The translations under genes were made by a program, and so were the position numbers. This document shows, piece by piece, positions 24,236 through 33,391 of a stretch of DNA of 64,000 nt (position 1 is its first letter; every line of letters starts with the position of its first letter). The notes beneath the pieces were generated by a model, which worked only from the letters and a program-made list of their open reading frames with translations, searched no databases and was not told where the DNA came from. The DNA is taken from NCBI GenBank assembly GCA_947458745.1, contig CANGYQ010000016.1:54765-118764 (forward strand), read 5' to 3'. Source of the DNA: Bryobacteraceae bacterium (GTDB lineage: Bacteria; Acidobacteriota; Terriglobia; Bryobacterales; Bryobacteraceae).

Positions 24236-25303
24236 ATGGACATTCTTCGGCGGCATTTTCTGCAGGTGCCGGTAGCCGCAGCGGCAGCCGGCGCGGCGTC
24301 GGGTGACGCACTCCCCACTTACCGTTCCGTGACCCCTTATGCCAGCGTGGGTGAACCCAACCGCTACCGGGGCAAGGTGGTGCACGCCACCGCTGAACAG
24401 AACGCGGAAAGCGTGAAACAAGCACTGGCCTCTTCCATGAAGGCCTTGACGGGTGCCAGTGACGACCGTGATGCCTGGCGCAGCTTCATCCAACCGGCGG
24501 ACATTGTGGCGATCAAGGTGAACTGCTCCGGCGCACCCAAGATCATGTCGCATCCGCTAGTGGTGGCGGAGATCGCCCGGTGTCTGGTGGCCATCGGCGT
24601 GCCCGCGCAGAACGTCTACGTCTACGAACGCTTTGACAACCAGATGGTGGATGCCAACTACCCGGCGGTGGTTCCGCCCGGCGTGCAGATGCATGCCATG
24701 GAAGACGGGCGCCGGCGCGGTGGCATCAGCAAGTATGACCAGCGCACTTATGTGGAAACGGACTTCTTTGGCGAAGAAGAGACGCGCAGCTTTATGTCCA
24801 AGCTGGTGACCCAGAAGGTCACCAAGATCATCAACGTCCCCAACATGAAGGATCACGGTGCCGCGGGCGTCACCGGCTGCCTGAAGAACATCGCCTATGG
24901 CAGCTTTTCCAATGTCGCCCGCAGCCACAAGAACACCCGTACCAATACGCTGAGCTTCATCGGTACGCTCTACAACCTGGAGCCGTTGCGGTCCAAGACC
25001 GTGCTCCACATCATGGATGGCTTGAAGGGTGTTTGGCAGGGTGGGCCCTTTGTGCGGCAGGACCGGTTCATTTTTGAACCCAAGCGCCTGATGGTGGGCA
25101 CGGACCCGATTGCGATGGACCGGCTGCTGATCGACATCATCGAGGACAAGCGCAAGCAGATGGGCGCCGTCAGCGTCTGGGACCGCTCCGCTGCGGCGTT
25201 GAAGGAGAGTGCCTTCTACCGCGAACCGGGACACATCGAGTTTGCTTCGCGGTTTGGCCTGGGCGAATACGACAAGGCGAAGATCAAGGAGATCCAGGCG
25301 TGA
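24236..25303 (+). CDS. Exported DUF362-family protein
   Basis: The ATG at 24236 opens 'MDILRRHFLQVPVAAAAAGAASG', a Tat-type leader, followed by 'ADIVAIKVNCSGAPKIMSHPLVVAEIARCL' and 'KIINVPNMKDHGAAGVTGCLKNIAYGS', the core of DUF362. The domain is often linked to iron-sulfur ferredoxin parts, but no CxxC cluster repeats are present. The 355-residue product should be folded before export. The next gene starts inside its stop codon (ATGA-type overlap), so it is coupled to an exported unknown and then to the sensor kinase. Biochemical role of DUF362 is unknown. Confidence 0.85.
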   Translation: MDILRRHFLQVPVAAAAAGAASGDALPTYRSVTPYASVGEPNRYRGKVVHATAEQNAESVKQALASSMKALTGASDDRDAWRSFIQPADIVAIKVNCSGAPKIMSHPLVVAEIARCLVAIGVPAQNVYVYERFDNQMVDANYPAVVPPGVQMHAMEDGRRRGGISKYDQRTYVETDFFGEEETRSFMSKLVTQKVTKIINVPNMKDHGAAGVTGCLKNIAYGSFSNVARSHKNTRTNTLSFIGTLYNLEPLRSKTVLHIMDGLKGVWQGGPFVRQDRFIFEPKRLMVGTDPIAMDRLLIDIIEDKRKQMGAVSVWDRSAAALKESAFYREPGHIEFASRFGLGEYDKAKIKEIQA

Positions 25304-26142
25304 GAATTTGGGCTGCGACCTGTTTGGCCTGGACGGCGTTGTCGGCCGCCGGCTTGCCGGAGATTGCGGCGACGGCCCCGGCCGGCGCGGAGAAACTGAT
25401 CCGCCCCGGCACGCGTGGCAACCGCATCGCCACCGCCAGCACGTCGCGCGGACCGTGGGTGGATGCCAATGGATGGCGGTTGCGCCGCGACGCGGGCAAG
25501 ATGCTGGTCTATGACAATGTGCCGGACTTATGGGTTCCGCTGGCGGTGGCCGAAAGCTATGTCTATTCCGGCCAGACGACGCTGGTGACCAGCAAGCCTG
25601 AACTGGCACAGCCAATGACAGCTTTTGTGAAGTCCATCGACCAACCGGCCTTGCCGCCGGTGGTGGATATCGGCGTGGTGGACGATGGAACACCGCAAAC
25701 CGGCGAGGTGATGAACCTGATTGCGCGCCGTAATCTGCTGTTTCAGCCGATCCCGCAAGCGGCCGGGCCGTACAAGTTGATTGTGCGGGTGGGCAGCGAA
25801 CAGTTCCCGAAAAGTGCCGCCAGCAACCCGTCCGAGTTCGCCAATCTGGTCCGCCATGCGTTGACGGATGAGAAAAGAAGCTTGCGTATTTATGGTAGTG
25901 AAACAATCATCGGCTACCTTACAGCAGAAGGTAATCGCGCCCGGCTGCATCTGTTGAACTATGCCACTGACCCGATTGAGGGCATCCGCATTCGCGTCGC
26001 CGGGGCCTGGAAAGTGGCCGGACTGCGGTCCTTCAATGATCCGAATGCAAAACCCGAGGAGGAAGAGCTAGCCGACGGCGGATTGGAGTTTGGGCTGGAA
26101 CGCCTGAGCCGCTACGCCGTTGTGGACCTCACCAAGAAATGA
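25300..26142 (+). CDS. Exported uncharacterised protein upstream of the sensor kinase
   Basis: The 280-residue protein has a GTG start that overlaps the DUF362 stop, and a signal-peptide-like N terminus (residues 1-25). The body contains 'WVDANGWRLRRDAG', 'DNVPDLWVPLAVAESYVYSG' and a C-terminal beta-rich section 'ARLHLLNYATDPIEGIRIRVAGAWK'. That section resembles the C-terminal sandwich domains of exported glycosidase-like proteins, but I see no catalytic pair, so I call it unknown. It is coupled by four-base overlaps to DUF362 upstream and to the sensor kinase downstream, which suggests a shared regulatory or sensory function. Confidence 0.75.
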   Translation: MRIWAATCLAWTALSAAGLPEIAATAPAGAEKLIRPGTRGNRIATASTSRGPWVDANGWRLRRDAGKMLVYDNVPDLWVPLAVAESYVYSGQTTLVTSKPELAQPMTAFVKSIDQPALPPVVDIGVVDDGTPQTGEVMNLIARRNLLFQPIPQAAGPYKLIVRVGSEQFPKSAASNPSEFANLVRHALTDEKRSLRIYGSETIIGYLTAEGNRARLHLLNYATDPIEGIRIRVAGAWKVAGLRSFNDPNAKPEEEELADGGLEFGLERLSRYAVVDLTKK

Positions 26143-27611
26143 CCGGTAAGATTTTCCTCAAGCTGATTGCGGCCGTATTTGCCGTATTGATGGTGTCGCT
26201 GGTGGCAGTGGATCTGATGGCCTCGCGGATCGCCGAGGCCAGCTATGAACGGACACTGACGCGGGAGCTTGAGGATAAGTGCCGGATGATCGCACTGAAC
26301 GATCTGTCGCAGTCCTCACCCCAACGGCTGACGGAGTTGGCCCGGGCCGCGGGCGGGCGGCTAACGCTGGTGGCGCGCAATGGGTCCGTGATTTCCGATT
26401 CGGAGAACGATCCGAAGTCCATGGGCAACCACCTGGACCGGCCGGAAGTGAAGATGGCCATGTCGGGCGAAGTAGGCTCCATCCGGCGCAACAGCTCCAC
26501 CATGGGCATGCCGTTCCTTTACGTGGCGATTCCGGTGCGCGAAGGGGCCTTGCGGCTGGCCGTCCCGATGTCGCAGATCACCGCGCAGGTGGGCGCGATC
26601 CGGACGCAGATGTTGAGTGCGACGGCACTGGCCTTTCTGCCGGCGGTGCTGGTCTCGTTTTGGTTTGCCCGTTATGCCTCCACCAAACTGGGGGCCATCA
26701 TTGAGTACGCCGGCCAACTGGCGGAAGGCAATTTTCAAGCCCGCCTGAAGCGCCAAGGCCCCGATGAATTGGGGGAGCTATCGGCCAAACTGAACGAAAC
26801 GGGCGAAAAGCTACAGGCCATGTTCGAACAGTTGCAGAAGGAGTCCATCGAACTGGAAAAGCTGGAGCGCATCCGGAAGGACTTTGTCATCAACGTTTCT
26901 CACGAATTGCGGACGCCGCTGGCTTCCATCCAGGGCTATACGGAAACGCTGCTGGATGGCGCACTGGATGACCCGGAGAACAACGTCCGGTTCCTTTCGA
27001 TCATTCGCCAGAATGCCGAACGCCTGGCCCGGCTGACGGCGGACCTGCTGACGCTGTCCCGCATTGAGCTGGGCAATACAAAGTTCCAGTTTGCCTCCTA
27101 TTACGCCAATGGCCTGCTGCGCAATTCGATGGACACGCTGCAGCCGCTGGCGGATCGCAAGAACATCAGCCTGCGGCTGATTCCGGCCCCGGATTCCACC
27201 GAGGTGTTCTGCGATTCCGAGGCGGTGCATCAGATTCTGTCGAACCTGATCGACAACGCCATCAAGTACACGCCCGAGGGCGGCAGCGTCACCCTGGCGG
27301 CCTATCCGATCCATTCCGGCCCGAACGAGATGGTGGAGATCTCTGTGCGAGATTCCGGCATCGGCATTCCGGCCGAAGATGTGCCCCGCCTGTTTGAGCG
27401 TTTCTACCGCGTGGACAAGGCGCGGAGCCGCCAGATGGGTGGAACGGGCCTTGGATTGGCCATCGTGAAGCACCTGGCCCTGGCCCAGGGAGGTGAGGCG
27501 CGGGTGGAGAGCATGGTGAACCAGGGGTCCACTTTCTACTTCACTTTGCCCGTTCACGACCTCGGTTTGCTGGAACATGGCGCGGTTCAAGCGCAATTAA
27601 CCACTTTGTAA
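26139..27611 (+). CDS. Sensor histidine kinase, PhoR-like
   Basis: This inner-membrane kinase of 490 residues has TM1 at about 7-27, a periplasmic sensor domain at 28-156, TM2 at about 157-177, a HAMP-like linker, then HisKA with 'VSHELRTPLASIQGYTETLLDG' (His255) and HATPase with 'LSNLIDNAIKYTPEGGS', 'DSGIGI' and 'GGTGLGLAIVKHL'. The layout (short sensor, HAMP, HisKA, ATPase) is PhoR/WalK-like. The stop codon is followed 36 bases later by its response regulator. It is translationally coupled to an exported unknown and a DUF362 protein. The ligand cannot be deduced. Confidence 0.94.
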   Translation: MTGKIFLKLIAAVFAVLMVSLVAVDLMASRIAEASYERTLTRELEDKCRMIALNDLSQSSPQRLTELARAAGGRLTLVARNGSVISDSENDPKSMGNHLDRPEVKMAMSGEVGSIRRNSSTMGMPFLYVAIPVREGALRLAVPMSQITAQVGAIRTQMLSATALAFLPAVLVSFWFARYASTKLGAIIEYAGQLAEGNFQARLKRQGPDELGELSAKLNETGEKLQAMFEQLQKESIELEKLERIRKDFVINVSHELRTPLASIQGYTETLLDGALDDPENNVRFLSIIRQNAERLARLTADLLTLSRIELGNTKFQFASYYANGLLRNSMDTLQPLADRKNISLRLIPAPDSTEVFCDSEAVHQILSNLIDNAIKYTPEGGSVTLAAYPIHSGPNEMVEISVRDSGIGIPAEDVPRLFERFYRVDKARSRQMGGTGLGLAIVKHLALAQGGEARVESMVNQGSTFYFTLPVHDLGLLEHGAVQAQLTTL

Positions 27612-27647
27612 TTCATTCGACATAAATTCTCGGTATCGTTTGGATGA

Positions 27648-28349
27648 ATGAAGAAGATTGTCCTGATCGAAGACGACGCTGATCTCTACGCGCTGCTGAA
27701 GTACAACCTGGAAAAGGAAGGCTTCATCATGGTGGGCGCGCAGACGGGCAAGGGGGCCATTGAGCTGTGCCGCCGCGAACGGCCGGACCTGATCCTGCTG
27801 GACATCATGCTGCCCGATTCTGACGGCCTCGACATCTGCAAGGGCATCCGGCAACATCCGGAACTGGCCCACATCCCGGTGATCTTCCTGACGGCGCGCG
27901 CCTCGGAAACGGATCGCATCGTCGGCTTGGAACTGGGCGCTAACGATTACATCGTGAAGCCGTTCTTCGTCCGTGAGTTGATCGCGCGCATCAAGATCCA
28001 TTTCCGGGGCCAAAGCGCCCCCAACCGGATGCTGAAAGCCGGTCCGCTGGAGCTGGACCGCACCTCATGCCGGGTTCGCCTGGTGGACCAGGAACTGGCC
28101 TTAACCGCCACGGAGTTCCGTCTGCTGGAATTCCTGATGTCACGCCCGGGCATTGTCTTCAGCCGCGAGCAGTTGCTCGATTCGGTGTGGGGCCATGACC
28201 GCGCCGTGACCGACCGTACAGTGGATGTATACATCCTCCGGCTCCGCCAGAAGATCGAAAACGACCCCGCCAACCCTATGTTCATTCGCTCCGTGCGAGG
28301 CTTTGGTTACAGCTTCAACGAAGCACCGGTGGCCGTGGCCGTCGGCTAG
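27648..28349 (+). CDS. OmpR/PhoB-family response regulator
   Basis: This 233-residue DNA-binding regulator has a receiver domain with acceptor Asp52 ('LILLDIMLPDSDG'), 'IFLTARAS' and 'NDYIVKPFF'. A winged-helix effector follows with 'LTATEFRLLEFLMSRPGIVFSREQLLDSVWG' and 'VDVYILRLRQKIENDPANPMFIRSVRGFGY', the PhoB/OmpR signature. It should be phosphorylated by the kinase encoded immediately upstream and may bind the palindromes ahead of the TonB-receptor gene. PhoB is the closest-looking homologue, but many non-phosphate regulators share these sequences. Confidence 0.94.
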   Translation: MKKIVLIEDDADLYALLKYNLEKEGFIMVGAQTGKGAIELCRRERPDLILLDIMLPDSDGLDICKGIRQHPELAHIPVIFLTARASETDRIVGLELGANDYIVKPFFVRELIARIKIHFRGQSAPNRMLKAGPLELDRTSCRVRLVDQELALTATEFRLLEFLMSRPGIVFSREQLLDSVWGHDRAVTDRTVDVYILRLRQKIENDPANPMFIRSVRGFGYSFNEAPVAVAVG

Positions 28350-28422
28350 TGCTTAACTCCTTTTCTTGCTAACCCTTACCGCCCCACACCATACAGGACA
28401 ACTGCGTCCGGACTAAGCGACT

Positions 28423-28475
28423 ATGTCACACGAATGACATTTTCCGATAACGATATGTTCATTGAATAGTTATCG
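28423..28475. promoter_or_regulatory. Two perfect palindromes upstream of the TonB receptor gene (candidate operator)
   Basis: The first palindrome, 28423-28440, is ATGTCA, CACGAA, TGACAT. The second has arms CGATAAC (28445-28451) and GTTATCG (28469-28475) with a 17-base spacer. Both lie in the 194-base gap between the response-regulator and receptor genes. Their spacing suits binding by a dimeric regulator; no clear sigma-70 promoter is visible beside them. Confidence 0.5.
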
Positions 28476-28543
28476 AGCCGTGACGCGGGGTCGTTAGGAT
28501 GGAGTGCGGCCTATCACTCACCGAAGTTCTTTAATTCTCTGTT

Positions 28544-31354
28544 ATGCCTTATTTCTTGAATCACTCCCCACTTATGTTTCGGCTGCCTGCTTTTCTGTCC
28601 CATTGCCTTCTGGCCTTGGCATTGACCACGCTGGCCGCGCTGGGACAGACAGCGCCGCGGGGGACCGTGACCGGAACTGTATTCGACGCGGCCAATGGCC
28701 TGCCCATTCCGCTGATCACCATTGAAGTAAACGGCATGACCGACGGCCGACAGCAGACCGGTACCGATGGCAAGTTCACCATCCAGCTGAGCCCTGGCAA
28801 GTACAAGCTACGCTTCACCGGTACCAACCATTTGGAGGCGTCGATCGAGGACATCGAAGTGGTCGCGGGCCAGGTGGTGGAAGCCTCCACCGTGATGCAG
28901 CAGAAGGGTGCGGTGACCACGGTTGAGGTTTCAGAAAAGGTGGGGGCCGTGCAGTCCACTGCGGAATCGATTTTGCAGGAGCGCAAGCTGGCCTCCAACA
29001 CCAGCGATTCGATCTCCAAGGACGACATCAAGGGTTCCACCGCGTCCGATGCGGCCGGGGCACTCGAGAAGGTGACGGGTGTCTCGATTGTCGACAACGG
29101 CTACGTCTTTGTGCGCGGTCTGGGTGAGCGCTATTCGTCTACCATGTTGAACAATGCCGTCATCCCGACCACGGAACCGGAACGGCGCGTGGTGCCGCTG
29201 GATCTGTTCCCGGCCTCGCTGATCGACAACATCAAGGTGTTGAAGACCTATTCGCCGGACCTGCCGGGTGAGTTTTCCGGCGGCCTGGTGCAACTGCAAA
29301 CCGTCGAGTTTCCCACCGCACCAAGCCTGCAGGTGTCCGTGAACTACGGCTTCAATTCGCAAACCACCTTCAACCGGTTTGCCGGCCAGTTCGGTGGCGC
29401 GCGCGACTTTTTCGGCGTAGACGATGGAACCCGCGCACTGCCCAGCGTGTTCCCGGAGGACAAGCGTCTGTTCCCGGGCAACTTTTCCGAACCGCAGTTC
29501 CAGCAGTTTGGCCGCGCTTTCTCGAACAACTATCAGCCCCGGTTCACAGACTCCATGCGGCCCCAGCAGTCGTATTCGGTCTCAGGCGGCACCAGCATCG
29601 GCAAGTGGGGTTTTGTCGGCGCGCTCACCTTTGCCAACACGCCGCAGCGGACCCCGCAGCTGCAGCGCTTTCTGGTGAACTCCGGCGGTGGACGGCCGGC
29701 GATTTTCTCTGATTACAACGACTTCAACGTCGATACCATCGGGGCCCGCGTCGGTGGCGTGTTGAACGCTGCCTACCGGGTGAACGCCAACAACAAGCTG
29801 ATCTTCCGCAACACGCTGACCCGCGATTCCGATCAGGAGACGCGCGTGATCCGCGGCTTGAACGGTGGCAATGGCCAGGAGATCGAATCCACCCGTCTGC
29901 GCTGGGTGGAGCGGCAACTGCTCTCCACCGGCATTGAGGGGGACCATGCCTTCTCGAAGCTGGGCAATAGTGTCATTCACTGGCAGTTCACTTACTCCAC
30001 GTCCAAGCGGGACGAGCCGGATTTGCGCGAAACGATCCGCGGCCGGGAGCCGGGTTCGCGGGAGCCGTACACCTACATCAACCTGCCGGAATCGGGTTTC
30101 CGCTTCTTCAACAATCTGGCCGACAAGATCTATGAGCCGCAGGCTGACTGGACAAAGCCGTTCTACAACGGCAAGGTGAGCGGCATCTTCAAGGTAGGCT
30201 TCCGCGGCACGGTCCGGCGGCGCGACTTTGATGGCCGCCGCTTCCGTTACTTCCCGGTCCGGGCCGGTACGATCGACTTCACCCGCCCCACGAATGACAT
30301 CCTGGGCCCCAACAACATTCGCCCGGACGGCTTCGCGCTGCGCGAGATCACCCGTGGCACCGACAAGTATGCCGCCGAGATGGACGTCTATGGTGGCTAT
30401 GCGATGGCGGACATTGCGTTGGGCCCCAAATGGCGCGTCATTGGCGGTATGCGGTATGAAGACGCCAACATCCTGGTGACCACCAACGATCCGCTGGTGC
30501 CGGGCAGTGTGCCCACCCGGGCCATGTTGTCCAATCGCGACCCGCTGCCGGCCGTCAGCCTGATCTACCAAAAGACCGCACGCCAGAATATCCGCTTCGG
30601 CTTTGGCCGCACCGTCAACCGGCCGGACTTCCGTGAGTTGTCGCCGTTTGAGTTCACCAACGTCGTCGGCGGCTACTCCACCGTCGGCAACCCGGACCTG
30701 CAACGGGCCACGATCGATAACTTCGACGCCCGCTGGGAATGGTTCCTGGGTGGCAATCAAGTAGTCGCGGCCAGCTACTTCTACAAAAAGTTCAGCAACC
30801 CGATCGAGCAGACCTACCGCCCGACGGCGTCTGAGTTGCGGCAGAGCTTCATCAATGTGGGCGGCGCCAACAACCAGGGTATCGAGCTGGAAATGCGCAA
30901 GAATCTGGGCTTTGTGAGCAAGAAGATGAAGCCGTTCTCGGTGCAGTCCAACTTTACCTTCGTCAATTCCAACGTCAGCATCCTCGAAAGCCAGAAGGCG
31001 ATTCTCACCTCGCTCGACCGCCCGCTGGTGGGCCAATCACGCTTCATCTACAACGCAATCGCCGAGTGGCTTTACCCCAAGCTGCACTCCAACGCGCGCT
31101 TTTACGTGAACTCGGTCTCGCGCCGCATCACCGATGTCGGCACGTTTCGGTTACCGGACGTCTACCAGGAGCGGACCACGTTTGTGGATTTCGTCTATCA
31201 AGTGAACCTGGATGAGAAGGGCAAATGGAACGTCCGGTTCAGCGGTGAGAACTTAACCGACAACCGGTATTGGTACACGCAATCCACGTTTGTCGTGCGT
31301 GATTTCAAGATCGGGCGTACCTTCACGATCGGCACTAGCTATTCGTTCTTTTAG
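28544..31354 (+). CDS. TonB-dependent receptor with carboxypeptidase-regulatory-like N-terminal domain
   Basis: This outer-membrane protein of up to 936 residues has a signal peptide ending near 'LAALGQ', a carboxypeptidase-regulatory-like domain at about residues 38-115, a plug with 'DIKGSTASDAAGALEKVTGVSIVDNGYVFVRGLGERYS', and a long beta barrel ending 'IGTSYSFF' with a terminal aromatic. This build is common in acidobacteria and Bacteroidota. An in-frame ATG at 28574 would give a cleaner leader; neither ATG has a strong ribosome site. It lies downstream of the two-component genes and upstream of a secreted beta-rich protein. Likely a TonB-energised importer; the ligand is unknown. Confidence 0.92.
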   Translation: MPYFLNHSPLMFRLPAFLSHCLLALALTTLAALGQTAPRGTVTGTVFDAANGLPIPLITIEVNGMTDGRQQTGTDGKFTIQLSPGKYKLRFTGTNHLEASIEDIEVVAGQVVEASTVMQQKGAVTTVEVSEKVGAVQSTAESILQERKLASNTSDSISKDDIKGSTASDAAGALEKVTGVSIVDNGYVFVRGLGERYSSTMLNNAVIPTTEPERRVVPLDLFPASLIDNIKVLKTYSPDLPGEFSGGLVQLQTVEFPTAPSLQVSVNYGFNSQTTFNRFAGQFGGARDFFGVDDGTRALPSVFPEDKRLFPGNFSEPQFQQFGRAFSNNYQPRFTDSMRPQQSYSVSGGTSIGKWGFVGALTFANTPQRTPQLQRFLVNSGGGRPAIFSDYNDFNVDTIGARVGGVLNAAYRVNANNKLIFRNTLTRDSDQETRVIRGLNGGNGQEIESTRLRWVERQLLSTGIEGDHAFSKLGNSVIHWQFTYSTSKRDEPDLRETIRGREPGSREPYTYINLPESGFRFFNNLADKIYEPQADWTKPFYNGKVSGIFKVGFRGTVRRRDFDGRRFRYFPVRAGTIDFTRPTNDILGPNNIRPDGFALREITRGTDKYAAEMDVYGGYAMADIALGPKWRVIGGMRYEDANILVTTNDPLVPGSVPTRAMLSNRDPLPAVSLIYQKTARQNIRFGFGRTVNRPDFRELSPFEFTNVVGGYSTVGNPDLQRATIDNFDARWEWFLGGNQVVAASYFYKKFSNPIEQTYRPTASELRQSFINVGGANNQGIELEMRKNLGFVSKKMKPFSVQSNFTFVNSNVSILESQKAILTSLDRPLVGQSRFIYNAIAEWLYPKLHSNARFYVNSVSRRITDVGTFRLPDVYQERTTFVDFVYQVNLDEKGKWNVRFSGENLTDNRYWYTQSTFVVRDFKIGRTFTIGTSYSFF

Positions 31355-31361
31355 AAATCCT

Positions 31362-31379
31362 CCCGCCTTGCAAAGCGGG
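31362..31379. repeat. Hairpin between receptor and partner gene
   Basis: CCCGC at 31362-31366 pairs with GCGGG at 31375-31379. It lies a few bases after the receptor stop and without a T tract, so it may adjust the ratio of the two transcripts rather than terminate. Confidence 0.35.
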
Positions 31380-31414
31380 GAACCAAGTTTGTTTTAAGAA
31401 AGGAAAGTAACTAT

Positions 31415-33178
31415 ATGCAGAACAAGTTTCTGATTGGCCTCGCCCTGCTGGCGAGCTATGGCGCAGGCTCCATCCTGGGCCAAACCAACACGGCCGACGA
31501 CGAACCGGAGATCCGGTCCGGTGTGGCCATGTGGGTTTGGACCGACAAATACATCTACAGCCCCGGCGAGAAGGCCACCATCCGCTGGACCATCAAGAAC
31601 GCTGAGGATCCCAACCAATACACGCTCTTCCTGCTCCGCCAGGACAACCAGGACGGCAAGCGCTACTACCTGCCTTCGGCGGGCGAAGCAGCCACCGACA
31701 TCTTTAACAAGTCGGCGTCCGATGGTTACCAGACCTCCACACTGCCCAATGCCGAGAAGGAAATCCTGGTCGGCGAGGGCGGCCGCGTGGCCAGTGTTCC
31801 GCTGAGCTTGTTTGAAGACTACGGCATGCACACGATCATCGCGCAGATCCGGGACCGTACCGGCACCCGCGTGCTGAAGTCGGCATACTTCAAGTTCGGC
31901 ATTGTGCGGGGCACCGAACAACTGCCCAACGTGATCTCCTCCAGCCGGACGCTTACCAATGATCGCGCTTACCGCATCTCGGGCATCGTTCAGGTGAACA
32001 ACAATGCCGTGCTGACAGTTCAACCAGGGACGTTCATCATTGGCACGCCGGGTTCGCAGCCGCCGTCGGTCCTGCTGGTGAGCACCAGCGGCCGCCTGGT
32101 GGCCGAAGGCACCCGCTCCCGCCCGATCATTATGACCAGCTCTCAGCCCTTTGGCCAGCGCCAACGCGGCGATTGGGGGGGATTGATCATGCTGGGCAAG
32201 GCCCGTTTGAACGACCCCAGCGGCAGCCTGTTCATCGAAGGCTTGCCGGATTCGCCCGACAACCGCTACGGCGGCACCGATGACGACCACAACTGTGGCT
32301 CGCTCCGCTACGTCCGTGTGGAGTTTGCCGGTTCCCTGCTCCGGCCCAATGAAGAAACGAACTCCTTCACTTGGGGCGGTTGTGGCAAGGCCACCAAGAC
32401 TGAGTTTCTGCAGGCCAGCTACGGCCTAGACGATTCGTTTGAATGGTTCGGCGGCAACAACGATGCTAAGTACCTGGTGGGCACCTACGGCGCGGACGAC
32501 TACATCGACACGCAGATCGGTTACCGGGGCCGCATCCAGTATGTGGTGGCGGTGGCCAATTCCGACCTTTCCAACCGTGGCATCGAGGCTGACAACTACG
32601 AGCGTGACTTTGCTGCGCGGCCGCTGGGCAAGTCCGGCATGTACAACTTCACCTTTGTCGGCAATGCCCACTTGGGCAGTGCGTCGCGTGGTTATGACGA
32701 AGCCGACTCCCCCTGCATCTACACGCGCCGTGGCGCGGGCGGCATCTACAACAACATGCTCTGCCTGAATTGGACCACGCGCACCTATGGCGGTGCCGAT
32801 TTCGCCTCCATCCAGCCCAACATGGCCAACGGCGACTACAGCATCAGCGGTGTCGTCTCCTGGGACAATGGCCGCAACGTGACGCCCACGCCGCGGGCCA
32901 ATACTCTGGCCGATCAGGTGCTGCCGGCGTTCTTGCCTTATGCCGACAACGCCGCCCGCAAGATCGTGTTTGCCAACCCCAACCTGCGCCGCCCGATCGA
33001 GTACAGCGACCCGGACTTCCGGCCGCGCACGGGTTCGCCCGTGCTGCGTACCGGCTGGACGCTGTCTCCTGACGACGGGTTCTTCGATCAGTTCGCTGAT
33101 TACGTCGGGGCCTTCAACCTGGTGGACTGGACCGAAGAGTGGACCGTGTTCATCCAGGAACAGGACATGAAGCCGTAA
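31415..33178 (+). CDS. Secreted beta-rich partner of the TonB receptor
   Basis: A signal peptide (residues 1-22) is followed by an immunoglobulin-like segment and a right-handed repeat body with 'YRISGIVQVNNNAVLTVQPGTFIIGTPG', 'RGDWGGLIMLGKARL', 'YGGTDDDHNCGSLRYVRVEFAGSL', 'DDSFEWFGGNNDAKYLVGTYGADDY' and 'GIEADNYERDF'. I recognise these blocks from proteins found beside TonB receptors in several phyla, but no enzymatic residues are evident. At 587 residues it is long. The gene follows the receptor by 60 bases, with AGGAAAG before its ATG, and ends at a strong terminator, so the two form the last unit of the system. Confidence 0.8.
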   Translation: MQNKFLIGLALLASYGAGSILGQTNTADDEPEIRSGVAMWVWTDKYIYSPGEKATIRWTIKNAEDPNQYTLFLLRQDNQDGKRYYLPSAGEAATDIFNKSASDGYQTSTLPNAEKEILVGEGGRVASVPLSLFEDYGMHTIIAQIRDRTGTRVLKSAYFKFGIVRGTEQLPNVISSSRTLTNDRAYRISGIVQVNNNAVLTVQPGTFIIGTPGSQPPSVLLVSTSGRLVAEGTRSRPIIMTSSQPFGQRQRGDWGGLIMLGKARLNDPSGSLFIEGLPDSPDNRYGGTDDDHNCGSLRYVRVEFAGSLLRPNEETNSFTWGGCGKATKTEFLQASYGLDDSFEWFGGNNDAKYLVGTYGADDYIDTQIGYRGRIQYVVAVANSDLSNRGIEADNYERDFAARPLGKSGMYNFTFVGNAHLGSASRGYDEADSPCIYTRRGAGGIYNNMLCLNWTTRTYGGADFASIQPNMANGDYSISGVVSWDNGRNVTPTPRANTLADQVLPAFLPYADNAARKIVFANPNLRRPIEYSDPDFRPRTGSPVLRTGWTLSPDDGFFDQFADYVGAFNLVDWTEEWTVFIQEQDMKP

Positions 33179-33203
33179 GCCAGCGGGTCATCAGTCAATA
33201 AGC

Positions 33204-33241
33204 AGAGGGCCTGGGGATCAATCCCTGGGCCCTCTTTTTTG
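33204..33241 (+). terminator. Intrinsic terminator after the secreted partner gene
   Basis: AGAGGGCC at 33204-33211 and GGCCCTCT at 33228-33235 form an 8-bp perfect stem with further inner pairs (GGG/CCC), followed by TTTTTT from 33235. It is about 25 bases after the stop codon and marks the end of the receptor unit. Confidence 0.9.
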
Positions 33242-33391
33242 TGCGTCAGACAGCCTAGTCGAGTGAGTTGCACGAGAGTGACAACTATAGGAGAGCCGCT
33301 GAGATGAGGGGCATCCTCGGAGTTGGCCCAAAGGTGGCGCAGGCGAGGGGAAGCTGAAAAAGCCTTAATGTGATTTGTCCGCGGTAAACCT

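Noticed and set aside
24557..25906. A long minus-strand frame (449 codons) across DUF362 and the exported unknown
   Set aside because: Antisense to two coupled genes with Tat and signal leaders; the translation is Arg/Pro/His-rich without domains.
28423..28440. Classical Pho box before the TonB receptor
   Set aside because: Pho boxes are direct repeats of about 7 bases at 11-base intervals; this site is an inverted repeat.
29582..31036. A long open frame (484 codons) on the minus strand inside the TonB-receptor gene
   Set aside because: It is antisense to a well-supported gene, has no ribosome site or family blocks, and such shadows are expected in GC-rich DNA.
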